A DNA stretch of 64,000 bases from JARRLC01 sp050290865 (GCA_050290865.1 JBNKIW010000019.1:1-64000); one strand, 5' to 3'. Positions 55,844-64,000 are shown, numbered from the stretch's first letter. Translations and numbers: made by a program. Notes: generated from the letters alone by a model not told the origin.

Positions 55844-58341
55844 TGAGCCGTTGCAAGCCTTTCCCCATCGACCCGGGCGCCGACCAGAGCGGCCAGCTAC
55901 ATTACGAGCCGCCGCCCTGCCAGGTGGCCTGCCCCATCGGAACTGACGTCGGCTCTTATGTCGGGCTGATCTGGAGCGGCGATTTCTCAGGGGCGCTGGA
56001 AGCCATCACCGCGACCAACCCGTTTTCCAGCGTCTGTGGCCGGGTCTGCGATGCGCCCTGCGAACCAGCCTGCCGCCGCGCCGCTGCCGATGGTCCGGTC
56101 GCGATCCGCGCGCTGAAGCGTACCGTCATGGATGCGCTCGGGCCGCGCTTCCGGCTGCCCGCTATTCAGCCCGATAAGCCGCAGAAGGTCGCCATCGTCG
56201 GCGCCGGTCCCGCCGGACTGACCGCCGCCCAGGATATCGCCAGCGCGGGCTACCACGTCGATGTCTATGAGGCGTTGCCGAGGCCCGGCGGCATGATGGC
56301 CTGGGGCGTGCCCGATTTCCGCCTGCCGCCCGCGGTGGTGGAAGAGGACATTGCGCGCATTCTGGAGCGCTGCCCCGGCATCACGCTGCATCTGTCCACG
56401 CCGCTTGGGCAGGGCGTGAGCCTCGATGAGCTGGCGGCCAGCCACGATGCCGTGCTCCTGACCATCGGCGCGAGCGCGGGACGCAGGCTCGGCGTGTCCG
56501 GCGATGACCTGCCGCAGGTCTTGGATGGCGTGACGTTTCTCAATCAGGTCAATGGCGGGCAACGCCCCGGCATGCCCCGCCATGTGGCGGTGGTGGGCGG
56601 TGGCGACGTGGCGATGGATGCCTGCCGCTCCGCCCGCCGCCTGCCCGGCGTCGAGAAGGTCACCGTGCTGTACCGGCGCGGACCGGATGAAATCCCAGCT
56701 CGCCACCACGAAATCCAGGCGGCGTTCGCCGAGGGCATCGAGATCGTCTACAACGTGGCGCCCGCGGGGGTGCGGGAGCGGTCTGACGGCATGGTGGATT
56801 TGCGCCTGCAGCGCACCGAGCTTGGCGCCCCCGGTCCGGACGGGCGGCGCGCCTTCCGCGTCGTTCCCGGTACGGACGAGAGCATGATGGCCGGGCTGGT
56901 CATCGCCGCCGTCGGTCAGAAGACTGTGAGCCTGGAACTCGCGCGCCATGGCCTGATGGAGGGCGACCGCATCGCCGCCGATCCCGTGACCCTCGCCACG
57001 CCGATGCCCAAGGTCTACGCCGCCGGGGACGCCGCGTCCGGTCCCTCGACCATCGTGCAGGCCATGTTTCAGGGCCATAAGGCCGCCTATTCCATCGCCG
57101 CCGCGCTGGAGGGAAACGCGCATCCCGCGCCCTATCGCACGCCTTACCGCACGCGGGCGGCCGCTGTCGCGCAAGACCCGCTGTGGGAAAAGCTGCCGCG
57201 CGAGGAACCGGGCTTCCAGGGCCTCTCGGGCGGCGTCTGGGCCGACTGCGAGGCGCCATACGACGCGCGTATGGCGAAGGAGCAGGCCGCACGCTGCTAC
57301 CGCTGCGACACGGAGACCGGCTCCGCGGACTATTCTGTCAAGATGCGCGAGGCGATCTTCACCCTGGCGCGCACGGACAGCGGGCCCTCGGAGATCGCAC
57401 GGGCGACCGTTTCGCGGCTTGCAGCACACCCCGCGCCAATTCCGCCGGAACGTAGCGTCATTCTCGATGATCTGGTCTTTCTGCCTGCCAACCTGACACG
57501 GCTGGTGATCGACCCTTACCGAGAGTCCTGCAAGACGGCGACCGCGCTCGGGGATGGCATCGCGCTTCAACATCCGCTCCTCGCGGGCGGACTCGACGGT
57601 GCACCGGAGGCCGTCAAAGCGGTGGCGGCCGAAGCTCTTGCGGAGTCCGGCAGCGCCTATGTCGGCCGTGCGCCCCTTGGCAATGACGGCGTGGCATGGC
57701 TCCAGCTCCTGCCGCCCGGCGGGGAAGCCGATCCGTGCGCGGCAATGGTCATCGCGCTGGGCGATGCTCATGCGGCTCCCGCCCGTCCCGCGGCGGCCCG
57801 CTCCGGCCAGCCGTGGGGTATGTGCGTGAACGCCGGTAATCTCGACGCCGCCATAGCCGCCGCCGTGGCGGAGCGCGCGGAGCTGCTGCTCCTCGACGGC
57901 AGCGGCGCGCTGCCCGCCGACTGGGCGGATCTGGGCGGCGATCCCGATCTCTCGCTGATCACGCGCGCCGTGCTGACCTTGCGGGGCCTCAAGGCTGAGG
58001 AAGCCATGCCCGTGGTGTGGTTCGGTGGCCTGCGCTCGGGCTCCGATCTCGCCAAGGTCATGGCGCTGGGATGCAATGCGGGGATCGTTTCGACGGCGGC
58101 GGGGCTCGCCATGGGCGGCGCGATCGCGGCCACCGGTGTGAGCTTCACCGAGGCATCGGATGAAGCCGCCGGCCGGCTCGCCAACTACCTCAAGGCTGCC
58201 GTCTCCGAATGCTCGATGATGGCCCGCTGCACCGGCAAGACCAGCGTGCACAACCTCGAACCCGAGGATTTGCGCACCATCTCGGTCGCGGCGCAGGCGG
58301 CCACCGGCATTCCGATGGCGGGAGCGAAGAAAGCCGGCTGA
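55840..58341 (+). CDS. GltD-like flavoprotein with a degenerate FMN-barrel tail
   Basis: 833 residues. An N-terminal Fe-S part has CQVACPIGTD and VCGRVCDAPCEPACRR. Two nucleotide-binding folds follow: AIVGAGPAGLTAAQDI (FAD) and AVVGGGDVAMDACRSA (NADPH), plus VYAAGDAASGPSTIVQA, as in the glutamate synthase small subunit. A CYRCD pair sits near 487. From about 510 the protein continues with a half-barrel that parallels the end of the preceding gene product (GGLRSGSDLAKVMALGCNAG against GGIKDGVDAVKALALGADAV) but lacks the Fe-S cysteine cluster. Overlap by four bases with the fused mgsBC indicates co-translation. Described N-methylglutamate synthases need no NADPH reductase, so its role is open. 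Confidence 0.78.
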   Translation: MMSRCKPFPIDPGADQSGQLHYEPPPCQVACPIGTDVGSYVGLIWSGDFSGALEAITATNPFSSVCGRVCDAPCEPACRRAAADGPVAIRALKRTVMDALGPRFRLPAIQPDKPQKVAIVGAGPAGLTAAQDIASAGYHVDVYEALPRPGGMMAWGVPDFRLPPAVVEEDIARILERCPGITLHLSTPLGQGVSLDELAASHDAVLLTIGASAGRRLGVSGDDLPQVLDGVTFLNQVNGGQRPGMPRHVAVVGGGDVAMDACRSARRLPGVEKVTVLYRRGPDEIPARHHEIQAAFAEGIEIVYNVAPAGVRERSDGMVDLRLQRTELGAPGPDGRRAFRVVPGTDESMMAGLVIAAVGQKTVSLELARHGLMEGDRIAADPVTLATPMPKVYAAGDAASGPSTIVQAMFQGHKAAYSIAAALEGNAHPAPYRTPYRTRAAAVAQDPLWEKLPREEPGFQGLSGGVWADCEAPYDARMAKEQAARCYRCDTETGSADYSVKMREAIFTLARTDSGPSEIARATVSRLAAHPAPIPPERSVILDDLVFLPANLTRLVIDPYRESCKTATALGDGIALQHPLLAGGLDGAPEAVKAVAAEALAESGSAYVGRAPLGNDGVAWLQLLPPGGEADPCAAMVIALGDAHAAPARPAAARSGQPWGMCVNAGNLDAAIAAAVAERAELLLLDGSGALPADWADLGGDPDLSLITRAVLTLRGLKAEEAMPVVWFGGLRSGSDLAKVMALGCNAGIVSTAAGLAMGGAIAATGVSFTEASDEAAGRLANYLKAAVSECSMMARCTGKTSVHNLEPEDLRTISVAAQAATGIPMAGAKKAG

Positions 58342-58965
58342 TCAGGTCTCGCCGGTGCGCGAATAGACGATGACGGACAGCATCCGGATCGGCAGCTTGC
58401 GCAATTCCTCCGGCCCGTGCGGCGCGTCGGCGTCGAAAAACAGCGAGTCGCCCGCCTTCATCGGGTAAAGCTTGTTGCTGTGGCGGTAGGAAACCTCGCC
58501 CTCGAGAATGTAGATGAATTCCTGCCCCGAGTGCTGGAAGATCGGGAAGACGTCCGACTCCTCGGTCAATGTTACCAGGTAGGGCTCGACCACGAGGCTC
58601 TTGCCGATCGTGTGGCCGAGAAGCTGATACTGGTGGCCCGCGCGCGTCCCCCGGCGCTCGATGGCCAGTCCCTCGCCCGACTGAACGAAAGTGGCGTCGC
58701 GCTGCTCCTCGAACTTGCGGAAAAACGCCGTGACCGGCACGTTCAGCGCCCGCGACAGCGATTGCAGCGTCGAGAGTGACGGCGATGTCATACCGTTCTC
58801 GATCTTGGACAGCATGCCCGGCGACAGGTGCGCCTGCCGCCCGAGATCGGCGACCGTCATACCCAGCTTCATCCGGAATTCGCGCACCTGATGGCCGATG
58901 GCCACTTCCAGGCTGTTCTCGCGGGCGCCCTCCACGGCGTGGGGATTTTGCTGCGCTGCCTTCAT
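58342..58965 (-). CDS. XRE-family regulator with cupin domain
   Basis: 207 residues. A helix-turn-helix of the XRE type (VREFRMKLGMTVADLG, AHLSPGMLSKIENG) covers about residues 22-80 and a cupin sensor domain (FIYILEGEVSYRH, AGDSLFFDADAPHG) about 120-195. The start at 58965 follows AGAGGA; the ATG at 59058 is upstream noise. Stop at 58342, adjoining the end of the GltD-like gene, so the two converge. By position it is the likely regulator of the methylamine genes. Confidence 0.88.
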   Translation of the reverse strand: MKAAQQNPHAVEGARENSLEVAIGHQVREFRMKLGMTVADLGRQAHLSPGMLSKIENGMTSPSLSTLQSLSRALNVPVTAFFRKFEEQRDATFVQSGEGLAIERRGTRAGHQYQLLGHTIGKSLVVEPYLVTLTEESDVFPIFQHSGQEFIYILEGEVSYRHSNKLYPMKAGDSLFFDADAPHGPEELRKLPIRMLSVIVYSRTGET

Positions 58966-59058
58966 CGTTTCCTCTCGTTCAACTTGAGGAACTATATGGT
59001 TCTCCCGCGCACCGCGCAATCGAAGCAGGGCGGGCAATGACGCCCGTGCACACAGCAA

Positions 59059-59082
59059 CGCCGGGCAGAAGGTTGCCCGGCG
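59059..59082 (-). terminator. Hairpin after the small amt-linked gene
   Basis: CGCCGGGCA and TGCCCGGCG form a perfect nine-base stem with a six-base loop. The following minus-strand bases (TTGCTGTG) are only weakly T-rich, so it may be an attenuator or simple 3'-end hairpin rather than a full terminator. Confidence 0.45.
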
Positions 59083-59115
59083 CGCGTTTGGGAGGGAGGA
59101 TGTGGCCGCCGCCGG

Positions 59116-59271
59116 TCAGTGGCGGATGGTGAAGGCCGCGTAGAGGAAGTAGAGCGTCAGCACGACCGCGACGATGAGAACGATTGTCGCCAAAGTCGGA
59201 CTGTTCGTGAAGCTGTGCAGTAGTCCTGTTGCATTCATATACTCGTCGGCTGATTTAAATGGTGATCCCAT
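59116..59271 (-). CDS. 51-aa membrane protein linked to the ammonium transporter
   Basis: Start ATG at 59271 with AGGAAA seven to ten bases upstream, stop at 59116. The N-terminal half is polar (SADEYMNATGLLHSFTNSPT) and the C-terminal half is one transmembrane helix (TIVLIVAVVLTLYFLYAAF) ending TIRH. It lies 53 bp downstream of amtB on the same strand. No family is recognised. A small accessory subunit of the transporter is a fair inference from position and the single helix. Confidence 0.68.
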   Translation of the reverse strand: MGSPFKSADEYMNATGLLHSFTNSPTLATIVLIVAVVLTLYFLYAAFTIRH

Positions 59272-59324
59272 GACGTTTTCCTATGGCATTCTGTGTTGTG
59301 TCGACGGCGCTGGCGGTGCCAGGA

Positions 59325-60716
59325 TTATTGTGCTCCAATCACATCTTTCTCGGGATAGGCATGAACGCCGAGGTCCGAGATATCGAGGCCCTCGACTTCT
59401 TCCTCCGCGGAGACGCGCAGCAGGCCCAGCACGCTCAGCAGCTTGCTGATGAGGTAGCCGGGGATGAAGCCGAGCAGCAGCGCCGAGATCACTACCCCGC
59501 CGATCTGGCCGAGAATGTTGATCGGTGCCTGGCCCGTCTGCGCGATATATCCGGCCGCGAAGATGCCCGGCAGAATGCCGCCGATCGTGCCCGTAAAGCC
59601 GTGCACCGCGAACGCGCCCACCGCGTCGTCGATGCCCCGCCGCTCGATGAAGATCGCGACCTTCGGCATGATCCAGGCGCAGACGAAGGAAATCACGATG
59701 ATCAGAGCGGGGTGATACAGGTCCATCCCCGCAGCCACGGAAATGATGCCCGTCAGGCCGCCGGAGATCGTGAAGAACGGATCGGCCTTCGATGAGACAT
59801 AGGCGCCCATCAGCCCGCCGCAGATGGCGAGGGTGGTGTTGACGGCCAGCATCGAGAGTGTCGCCGGGGAGCCGTAGATGTTGACGATTCCCTTGTAGTC
59901 CGGGAGGAACACCACGCAGCAGGCGAGGAAGAAGTAGAAGCCGACGAAGATCAGCAGGAGGCCGATGAGCGTCAGGCTGATATTGTGCGGAAGAATTGCT
60001 TTGGGTTTGCCGTCGGCGGTGTATTTGCCGATGCGCGGTCCCAGATTGATGAGCACGCCCAGTGTGAACCATCCGGCAACCGCGTGCACGATGACGGCGC
60101 AGCCGAAATCATGGAAGCCCCATTCCGACGTGAACCAGCCGAAATAGTTCCAGCCCCACGCCGCGGCGACGACCCATAAGAAGCTGCCGAGCACGATGGC
60201 GAGGAGGAAATAGGCGCCGATCTTGATCCGCTCGATGCAGGCGCCCGACATGATCGAGGCGGTCGTCATGCCGAAAAGCGCGAAGACCAGCCAGAAGATG
60301 CCCGTCATCTCGTCGCTCTTGGTCGGCGTCATCGCTTCGCTCCACGGGAACGACGATTGCGCCACCCCGAGCGCCGGTTTCACGGTCTCGCTCAAGGACG
60401 CCGGATCGTTCCAGAAGCCGAGGAGCGGGCCGGTGACCGGCCAGAACGGAAAGCCGTTATAGACCCACCAGCCGAAGAAGTAGAAGGTGACGCCGATGGT
60501 CGCCAGCGTCATGAGATTTTTGAGCATCGTCGCGAGCAGGTTCTTCGAGCGCGCGACGCCGCCCTCGTAGGCGAGGAAGCCGACGTGAATGAGAAGCATG
60601 AGAACGCCGGCTATGAAATAGAAACCCTCGGCGACGAAGGTCTTGAGGAAGGGCAGCGTCTCCAGGCCTTTGGCTGCTTCGGCTGAGATCATTACCATGT
60701 TCGGCGCGTCGGCCAT
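59325..60716 (-). CDS. amtB: Ammonium transporter
   Basis: 463 residues with eleven or so membrane helices, Amt/MEP/Rh family. Recognised by FYFIAGVLMLLIHVGFLAYEGG, RSKNLL, DFGCAVIVHAVAGWFTLG with the first pore His, and VGAFAVHGFTGTIGGIL with the second. The start at 60716 (MADAPNMV) has GGGGAG upstream; the longer frame to 60899 is rejected because the sigma-54 promoter lies inside it. It takes up ammonium or methylammonium. No glnK lies next to it, unlike the usual pairing; a 51-residue membrane gene follows instead. Confidence 0.94.
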   Translation of the reverse strand: MADAPNMVMISAEAAKGLETLPFLKTFVAEGFYFIAGVLMLLIHVGFLAYEGGVARSKNLLATMLKNLMTLATIGVTFYFFGWWVYNGFPFWPVTGPLLGFWNDPASLSETVKPALGVAQSSFPWSEAMTPTKSDEMTGIFWLVFALFGMTTASIMSGACIERIKIGAYFLLAIVLGSFLWVVAAAWGWNYFGWFTSEWGFHDFGCAVIVHAVAGWFTLGVLINLGPRIGKYTADGKPKAILPHNISLTLIGLLLIFVGFYFFLACCVVFLPDYKGIVNIYGSPATLSMLAVNTTLAICGGLMGAYVSSKADPFFTISGGLTGIISVAAGMDLYHPALIIVISFVCAWIMPKVAIFIERRGIDDAVGAFAVHGFTGTIGGILPGIFAAGYIAQTGQAPINILGQIGGVVISALLLGFIPGYLISKLLSVLGLLRVSAEEEVEGLDISDLGVHAYPEKDVIGAQ

Positions 60717-61036
60717 GATGAACTCCCCAGTTGGTGTTGACTCAGGGGAAAGGGAAAGCAAGTTGCATGCCAGGAAAGCTTCTTTCTTGAAAATGGTATG
60801 TCGAGCCGAAAGCGGCGGCGTTTGGCGCGAATTGGGGTGGAGATGCGGCGGGGCAGGATGCAGAAAAATGCCTAGCAGGTGGGCCTTAGGACTAGCCAAT
60901 GCATTATTATTAGGCGCATTTTCGAGGTGGGATAGCTGTGGGATGCGTTAGTCCAACGTGTTTCTCAAAAAGAATATATATTTAATAAAAATGTTTTGGT
61001 TCGGGCATTTTTTGCGCGCGGGGTGGTTTTCGCCAT
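60717..61036. other. Control region between mgdD and amtB
   Basis: 320 bp without a gene. It contains the sigma-54 promoter and AT-rich DNA near 60950-61000. The 3' end of mgdD lies at its right side; no terminator with a T-tract is obvious there. Confidence 0.55.
60757..60772 (-). promoter_or_regulatory. Sigma-54 promoter of amtB
   Basis: Read on the minus strand, TGGCATG-N4-TTGCT has the -24 GG and -12 GC in the right spacing and departs from consensus in one base. The start of transcription would be about 60745, some 30 bp before the amtB start codon. NtrC control is inference; no clear NtrC site was seen upstream. Confidence 0.78.
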
Positions 61037-61693
61037 TCAGTCGTGTATCAGGCGTCCCGCTCCGGCAGCGCAGCCGTCAAACTCGGCCATCGCATCGCTC
61101 AGGCAGGCCCACAGATATTCGGCCGAGGCGGAATCGGCGAGGAGATGGTAGTCCTCCCCCACGCGGATGATGATCGCGCCGAGCCGGGCCACGGATGTCT
61201 GAGCAACGGCACCCTCCGCAAAGACATGACGCCGGAGATCCACGGCGCACAGTCTGGCGAACAGGGCGGGCACGGCGTCCCCGCCGAGATGAAACCAGCA
61301 GTGGCTGTCCTGGCGCGGCACCGGAAAGCACAGGCCAGCCCCCGCTTCCCAATTCCAGGCGTCGTTTAAACGATCGACATGACCTCCCGGCGCGCCGGGC
61401 TTGCCCAGCAACAGGAATTCCCCCTCGGAAAGGCGCGCCAGCAGGCTGCCGTCGGCCTGTTTCACCGTGCGGTTCGGCATCTCGGGGAGGACGAGGCCCT
61501 GGGCTGAGAGCCAGGCGGGCGTGTCCGCGCCCTTGAAGCCCGTGCGGAGGGACGGCGACAGGTCGGTGAGGACGACGGGCGCGGCCGGGTCTTCGCCCGG
61601 CACGCTCAGCACTGTCAGACAACCGCCAACGGGCTCGGCAACGGCGCCGAGGGCGGCAAGAGGTACGCGAACGAAGCTTTGCCGCATACTCAC
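61037..61693 (-). CDS. mgdD: N-methylglutamate dehydrogenase subunit D (sarcosine oxidase gamma-like)
   Basis: 218 residues related to SoxG, the small gamma subunit of heterotetrameric sarcosine oxidase. Marks are LPEMPNRTVKQADG, RLSEGEFLLLG and DSHCWFHLGG. The start is GTG at 61693, sharing GTGA with the mgdC stop. It is the last gene of a cluster that enters from the right of the window. MgdD and SoxG cannot be separated by sequence alone; gmaS and mgs genes nearby favour MgdD. Confidence 0.78.
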   Translation of the reverse strand: MSMRQSFVRVPLAALGAVAEPVGGCLTVLSVPGEDPAAPVVLTDLSPSLRTGFKGADTPAWLSAQGLVLPEMPNRTVKQADGSLLARLSEGEFLLLGKPGAPGGHVDRLNDAWNWEAGAGLCFPVPRQDSHCWFHLGGDAVPALFARLCAVDLRRHVFAEGAVAQTSVARLGAIIIRVGEDYHLLADSASAEYLWACLSDAMAEFDGCAAGAGRLIHD

Positions 61694-64000
61694 ATCTCCT
61701 GACGGGCGTTTTCGGGATCGTAGAAGGGCGTGGGGACCACGCGCGCATTCACCATGCGGCCACCGCCCGCGCGAATGGCGAAGACCGTGCCGGCCTCAGC
61801 CTGATCCGGCGCCACATAGGCCAGCCCGATCACCTTGCCGAGCGTGGGCGAATGCGCAACCGACGTCACGCGGCCCGCGATGTCTCCGCTACGGATGACG
61901 AGATGGCATTCCTCCGGCACCGGACCGTTCGAATCCGCGAGTTCGAAGCCCACGAGCCTGCGCGTCTGCGGTTTCGCTTCGAGAAACGTCATGGCGGCCT
62001 TGCCGATGAAATCCGCCTTCTTGCGGCCGACGGCCCATTCCATGCCCGCCTCGGCCGGGTGGGTCAGGCCGTCGGTATCCTGCCCGGCGATCAGGTGCCC
62101 CTTCTCCAGCCGCAGAACGCGCTGCGCCTCGATCCCCACCGGGCGAATGCCAAATGCGGCGCCCGCCGCCGCGACACGTTCCCACAACTCCGCTCCGCGG
62201 CTTGCGGGGACATGGATTTCATAGCCCAGCTCGCCGCCGAAGCCGATGCGGATCAGGCGCGCCGGAATCCCCGCTACAGTCCCTTCGCGGATCGAAACAT
62301 AAGGGAAGGCATCGCCCGCCAGATCCACGTCCGTCCCGACGGTGCCGAGCACCTTGCGGGACTGCGGGCCGATGAGGCTCACGGCGGCGTGGGCGGCGGT
62401 GACATTGGCGATGTCCACGCGCATCCGCCACTGCGCGTTATAGAACTGCATCAGGCGGAACACGCGGTCTGCGCCGCCCGTCGAGGAGGTGACGAAGAAA
62501 TGCTGTGCGTGCAGGCGGGCGGCGATGCCGTCGTCGATGATGACGCCGGTCTCGTCGAGCATCAGCGCATAGCGTACGCGGCCCACTGGCAGATCGACAT
62601 AGGTCAAGGTGTAGACGCGCTCCAGGAACTGAGCGGCATCCGGCCCGCGCACCTCCAGCTTGCCGAGCGTGGAGACGTCGATCATGGCCGCGGCATTGCG
62701 CGCGGCGTCGATCTCGGCGGCAATTGCGGCCGTGGCCTCGGCGCCGTACCAGGCCGGGCGCATCCAAAGTCCCGCCACCATCATGCGTGCCCCCGCCGCC
62801 ACGTGGTGGTGATGCATGGCGGTGAGACGCTTCGGCTCAAAACTGCGGCCCGCGAGGTGGCCCATCTTCTCGCCCGTGACCGGCGGTCGGACGGTGATGG
62901 TGCCGATCGTGGGCGGCGGCGCGCCCGTGGCGAGGCTCAGCGCTTTCTGTACCAGCGCATTGGTAAGCTTGCCCTGGCTCGGCCCCATGCCCGCGGTGGA
63001 GAAGCGCTTGAGAAGCTGGATGTGGTCCCAGCCCATGGCGGCGGCATCGAAGATGTCGCGAACCTGAATATCCTCATCGAATTCGATGAAGTCCTTGCCC
63101 TTCGGATGCGGAAAAATGGGCTGCGGATGCGTCAACCCTGCGGCATCCGCGGCAACGGGCGGCGGCACGCCGCAAGGCTTCCCGGCATGGGCGGCGGCGG
63201 CTTTCCCCGCGCGGTGTCCGTCGCGCGCCGCGGCGTCCCGGTCCCACACGCCCGCCACCGATCCGGCTGCGAAAAGCCCGGCGGGCTGCGCCTCGATGCG
63301 CGGCATGCAGGTGTCCGCATCGGGAACGAGACGCGCCCCGCCTTGCGACAGAAGCTGTGTCTGCGGCGCATAGCCCACCGACACGGCAACCAGATCGCAG
63401 GAAACGGGAGAGCCCGGCGCGCCAAATCTGCCCGGTGCGGTGACCGGCGCAAGGCGCACGGCGCGCACATGGTTCGCGCCCTCGATGGCTTCGGCGATGG
63501 CAGTGCCGGGATGGACGGGCACGCCTTTGCCTTTGACTTCGCTGGCGAGGGTGCCGCTGGTGACGGTCCCCCCGTCGCGCAGATCGGCGACGGCTGCCAC
63601 CTCGACGCCCGCTTCGATCAGGTCGAGCGCAACGCCGTAAGCATGGTCATTGGCCGCCAAGACAACGGCGCGGCTGCCCGGCTTCACCGCCCACAGGCGC
63701 ATCAGGCGCTGCGCGGCGGTTCCCAGCATCACGCCGGGCAGGTCGTTGCCGCGAAACACGGCGGGCTGCTCATGGGCGCCGGTTGCGGCGACAACGGAAG
63801 TGGCACGTATCTTGTAGAGACGGTTGCCGCGCGTGACCGAAAGCCAGTTGTCCTCGAACAATCCCTGGCACGCGGCCTCCGTCAATATCGTGATGCGCGA
63901 TCCGGCGGCCACGCTCTCAGCCAGTTCGCGAAGTTGCGTGGCTTCGGCGCGGGTGTAATTCAACGCGCCCCCCAGAATGGGATTGTCGTCGATGAGCAAC
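61690..64000 (-). CDS. mgdC: N-methylglutamate dehydrogenase subunit C (sarcosine oxidase alpha-like), partial
   Basis: About 770 C-terminal residues of a roughly 1000-residue SoxA-type subunit; the N-terminus lies beyond the window. The visible part has a pyridine-nucleotide-type fold (VVAATGAHEQPAVFRGND, GLFAAGSVAGVWD), then the folate-binding T-domain (MIDVSTLGKLEVRGPDA, YVDLPVGRVRYALMLDE, GFGGELGYEIHVP) and the C-terminal barrel (GLTHPAEAGMEWAV). The T-domain passes the released methyl carbon to tetrahydrofolate. It overlaps mgdD by four bases. Subunits A and B should lie to the right, outside the window. Confidence 0.88.
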   Translation of the reverse strand, partial: LLIDDNPILGGALNYTRAEATQLRELAESVAAGSRITILTEAACQGLFEDNWLSVTRGNRLYKIRATSVVAATGAHEQPAVFRGNDLPGVMLGTAAQRLMRLWAVKPGSRAVVLAANDHAYGVALDLIEAGVEVAAVADLRDGGTVTSGTLASEVKGKGVPVHPGTAIAEAIEGANHVRAVRLAPVTAPGRFGAPGSPVSCDLVAVSVGYAPQTQLLSQGGARLVPDADTCMPRIEAQPAGLFAAGSVAGVWDRDAAARDGHRAGKAAAAHAGKPCGVPPPVAADAAGLTHPQPIFPHPKGKDFIEFDEDIQVRDIFDAAAMGWDHIQLLKRFSTAGMGPSQGKLTNALVQKALSLATGAPPPTIGTITVRPPVTGEKMGHLAGRSFEPKRLTAMHHHHVAAGARMMVAGLWMRPAWYGAEATAAIAAEIDAARNAAAMIDVSTLGKLEVRGPDAAQFLERVYTLTYVDLPVGRVRYALMLDETGVIIDDGIAARLHAQHFFVTSSTGGADRVFRLMQFYNAQWRMRVDIANVTAAHAAVSLIGPQSRKVLGTVGTDVDLAGDAFPYVSIREGTVAGIPARLIRIGFGGELGYEIHVPASRGAELWERVAAAGAAFGIRPVGIEAQRVLRLEKGHLIAGQDTDGLTHPAEAGMEWAVGRKKADFIGKAAMTFLEAKPQTRRLVGFELADSNGPVPEECHLVIRSGDIAGRVTSVAHSPTLGKVIGLAYVAPDQAEAGTVFAIRAGGGRMVNARVVPTPFYDPENARQEM

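Noticed and set aside
53609..58251. Two very long minus-strand frames (736 and 754 residues) opposite the synthase genes
   Set aside because: Both are His/Arg/Asp-rich reverse translations of the GC-rich coding strand; no motif is recognised.
60880..60935. Possible NtrC site upstream of amtB (TGCATTATTATTAGGCGCA)
   Set aside because: The spacing and bases depart too far from the NtrC consensus.
61037..63999. Call as sarcosine oxidase (soxG, soxA)
   Set aside because: Sequence allows it, but gmaS and N-methylglutamate synthase genes next door make N-methylglutamate dehydrogenase more likely; kept as the stated alternative.

Overview
The window reads as chromosomal DNA of a high-GC alphaproteobacterium, most probably of the Hyphomicrobiales (Rhizobiales). 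Support comes from the gene neighbourhoods yfgM-like/bamB/der, trxB next to a LysR gene, an ELM1-type protein, a CIRCE-controlled groESL operon and sigma-54 promoters in front of nitrogen and dicarboxylate genes. No rRNA, tRNA, CRISPR array, prophage or complete insertion sequence was seen. The genus cannot be fixed from the sequence alone.

Layout. 1-3.7 kb: a DnaQ exonuclease/CBS/DUF294 fusion, a 54-residue exported or membrane ORF and a DUF2946-like protein. 3.9-7.1 kb: a tight nickel uptake operon nikM-nikQ-nikO-nikR whose regulator has a histidine-rich tail. 7.1-12.7 kb (minus strand): a small cytochrome c, holC, der, bamB, a YfgM-like protein and panB. 12.9-15.5 kb: accessory DNA with two tandem genes for secreted Cys/Arg/Tyr-repeat peptides, a Tat-signal remnant, a broken ISAs1-type transposase and one copy of a 78-bp palindromic repeat; a second copy lies at 9.4 kb. 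15.5-18.9 kb: a TRAP dicarboxylate transporter dctPQM behind a near-consensus sigma-54 promoter and DctD-like upstream sites. 18.9-22.6 kb: a radical SAM protein, an unrecognised 431-residue protein and AT-rich DNA with a candidate small RNA. 22.6-29.7 kb: priA, a Spy-like protein with a two-component system, a SleB hydrolase and a TonB-C-domain protein. 29.7-34.3 kb: a secreted trypsin-like protease beside a secreted WD40-caspase protein. 34.5-43.2 kb: mostly housekeeping genes (Lrp, ELM1, trxB, LysR, tesB, UbiH-like, psd, ATM1-type ABC exporter). 43.5-49.1 kb: a second tandem pair of secreted Cys/Arg-rich peptides, groESL and an NlpD-like lipoprotein.

49.2-64 kb: an Lrp/decarboxylase pair, then a methylamine-nitrogen region. 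It holds gmaS (gamma-glutamylmethylamide synthetase), mgsA, a fused mgsB-mgsC, a GltD-like flavoprotein with a decayed FMN-barrel tail, an XRE-cupin regulator, a 51-residue membrane protein, an ammonium transporter behind a sigma-54 promoter, and the sarcosine-oxidase-like mgdD and mgdC. mgdC runs off the window. Together these fit the N-methylglutamate pathway: methylamine is joined to glutamate, converted to N-methylglutamate, then oxidised to release the methyl group and recover glutamate and nitrogen.

The most unusual items are the fused N-methylglutamate synthase with its extra reductase-like partner, the exported caspase/trypsin pair, and the two separate tandem pairs of secreted Cys/Arg-rich peptides.
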